Source: an uncultured Pirellulaceae bacterium (GTDB lineage Bacteria; Planctomycetota; Planctomycetia; Pirellulales; Pirellulaceae). Taken from it: a stretch of 5,724 nucleotides of DNA. Where the stretch lies: positions 1 to 5,724 of the forward strand of contig CAMYNE010000173.1 in assembly GCA_947259675.1 (NCBI GenBank), read 5' to 3'. Below the pieces are notes generated by a model. That model made no database searches. It saw only the letters and a list, made by a program, of their open reading frames with translations, and was not told the origin of the DNA. Both the position numbers and the translations under genes were made by a program. This document shows positions 5,092-5,724 of this stretch, piece after piece. Numbering within the stretch: the stretch's first letter is position 1; each line of letters starts with the position of its first letter.

Positions 5092-5724
5092 TGCTTTGGA
5101 CAATCTCTCAAACGATTGGCCTGTTCAGTGTTACACTGTTGTTGATCTCATGCATGACCCGTTTCGTGCAAGCGGAGAACACGAGCCCCACAGTCGGAGC
5201 CGCGGGAAACATCGATCAAATCATTTTGCCCGGTTCGGAACTAGCCGCAAAACCACTCATCCCTAACTCACCGATGGTGGTGCGCATCGTCAAGGCCTTT
5301 CCACACGGTGCCAGTTTCCGTTACGACATCGTTTTTCACGGGCTCGAACCGGGAAAATACAATTTGGCTGATTGGCTGGTTCGCAAAGACGGATCGTCCA
5401 CCGACGATTTGCCGGAAATTCCAGTGGAAGTCACATCGTTATTGCCTCCAGGTCAGGTTGAACCCAACGAATTGGAAACCGGATGGATTCCTCGACTGGG
5501 TGGTTACCGAAACGTCATGATTGGGGCGATCGTGCTCTGGAGCCTGATTCTGCTCGGGTTAATTTTCCTGGGGCATAAGCAACCCGAGGCAGCGAAGGAA
5601 GAGGAAAAGAGAGTTACCTTGGCTGACATGTTGCAGACCCGGCTGGAAGCCGCGTTTGAAAACCGAATGGGGAAAGAACAATATGCTGAACTGGAGAGAA
5701 TGTTGTACGCGTATTGGCGTAAGC
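5091..5724 (+). CDS. Membrane-anchored protein of the MoxR-DUF58 operon, partial (runs off right edge)
   Basis: The frame is open from the ATG to the end of the window: 211 complete residues with no stop. Residues 1-28 look like a signal peptide (hydrophobic core LFSVTLLLISC, then FVQA before ENTSP). Residues about 29-138 form an exported domain with beta-strand character (MVVRIVKAF, FRYDIVFHGLEPGKY, EIPVEVTSLLPPGQ). Residues about 142-162 are a membrane helix (MIGAIVLWSLILLGLIFLG). After that comes a charged, probably cytoplasmic helical part with many Glu, Lys and Arg (EAAKEEEKR, LERMLYAYWR). I do not recognise the family for certain. Its place after MoxR and DUF58, and its topology of exported domain, single helix and cytoplasmic tail, resemble the small membrane partner (DUF4381 or BatD-like) of Bat-type clusters. 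It may link the cytoplasmic MoxR/DUF58 pair to an envelope partner. Start evidence is strong: GAGGAG site and one-base overlap with DUF58. Confidence 0.85.
   Translation, partial: MLWTISQTIGLFSVTLLLISCMTRFVQAENTSPTVGAAGNIDQIILPGSELAAKPLIPNSPMVVRIVKAFPHGASFRYDIVFHGLEPGKYNLADWLVRKDGSSTDDLPEIPVEVTSLLPPGQVEPNELETGWIPRLGGYRNVMIGAIVLWSLILLGLIFLGHKQPEAAKEEEKRVTLADMLQTRLEAAFENRMGKEQYAELERMLYAYWRK

Noticed and set aside
5063..5520. Two plus-strand open frames of 67 and 70 codons at the right end
   Set aside because: They are out of frame with the signal-peptide protein starting at 5091, which has a strong ribosome binding site and a coherent exported domain and membrane helix across the same bases.

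Overview
The window looks like chromosomal DNA from a planctomycete, probably of the Pirellulaceae/Rhodopirellula type. This is inferred from protein style: a MoxR-DUF58-membrane protein cluster, an AAA+ ATPase with an N-terminal winged helix, weak or absent Shine-Dalgarno sites, moderate GC content, and loosely packed genes with repeat-bearing gaps. No rRNA or other taxonomic marker is present, so the assignment is tentative. I see no CRISPR array, tRNA, transposase or phage gene.

Left part (1-1279): the window opens with the 5' end of a minus-strand gene that runs off the left edge. Its 69 visible residues carry a P-loop and a Glu-Pro motif that fit a deoxynucleoside kinase-like protein. 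A 209-bp gap separates it from a divergent plus-strand gene (419-1279) for a polytopic membrane protein of about seven helices that I cannot assign to a family.

Middle part (1280-3186): a 199-bp gap between convergent genes is packed with inverted repeats, including a 24-bp imperfect inverted repeat that resembles a REP-type element. Next is a minus-strand gene (1479-2945) for a 488-residue protein with a Pro/Ala linker, a winged-helix region and a C-terminal AAA+ ATPase module. Its promoter appears to be a perfect -35 box (TTGACA), 17 bp, then a TATTTT box. This places an in-frame upstream GTG inside the promoter and favours the ATG at 2945. The same intergenic region has a perfect TATAAT facing right and several short dyads between the two promoters.

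Right part (3187-5724): a tightly spaced plus-strand operon encodes a MoxR AAA+ ATPase, a DUF58 protein with a MIDAS-type DxSxS motif, and a membrane-anchored protein with a signal peptide and one further membrane helix, which runs off the right edge. The gaps are 12 bp and then a 1-base overlap (TGATG). In related bacteria such clusters continue with VWA-domain membrane proteins (the Bat-type arrangement). The usual inference is that MoxR remodels or activates VWA/DUF58 partners at the membrane. The divergent AAA+ gene next to MoxR means that two different AAA+ ATPases share one regulatory region. A functional link between them is only a hypothesis.
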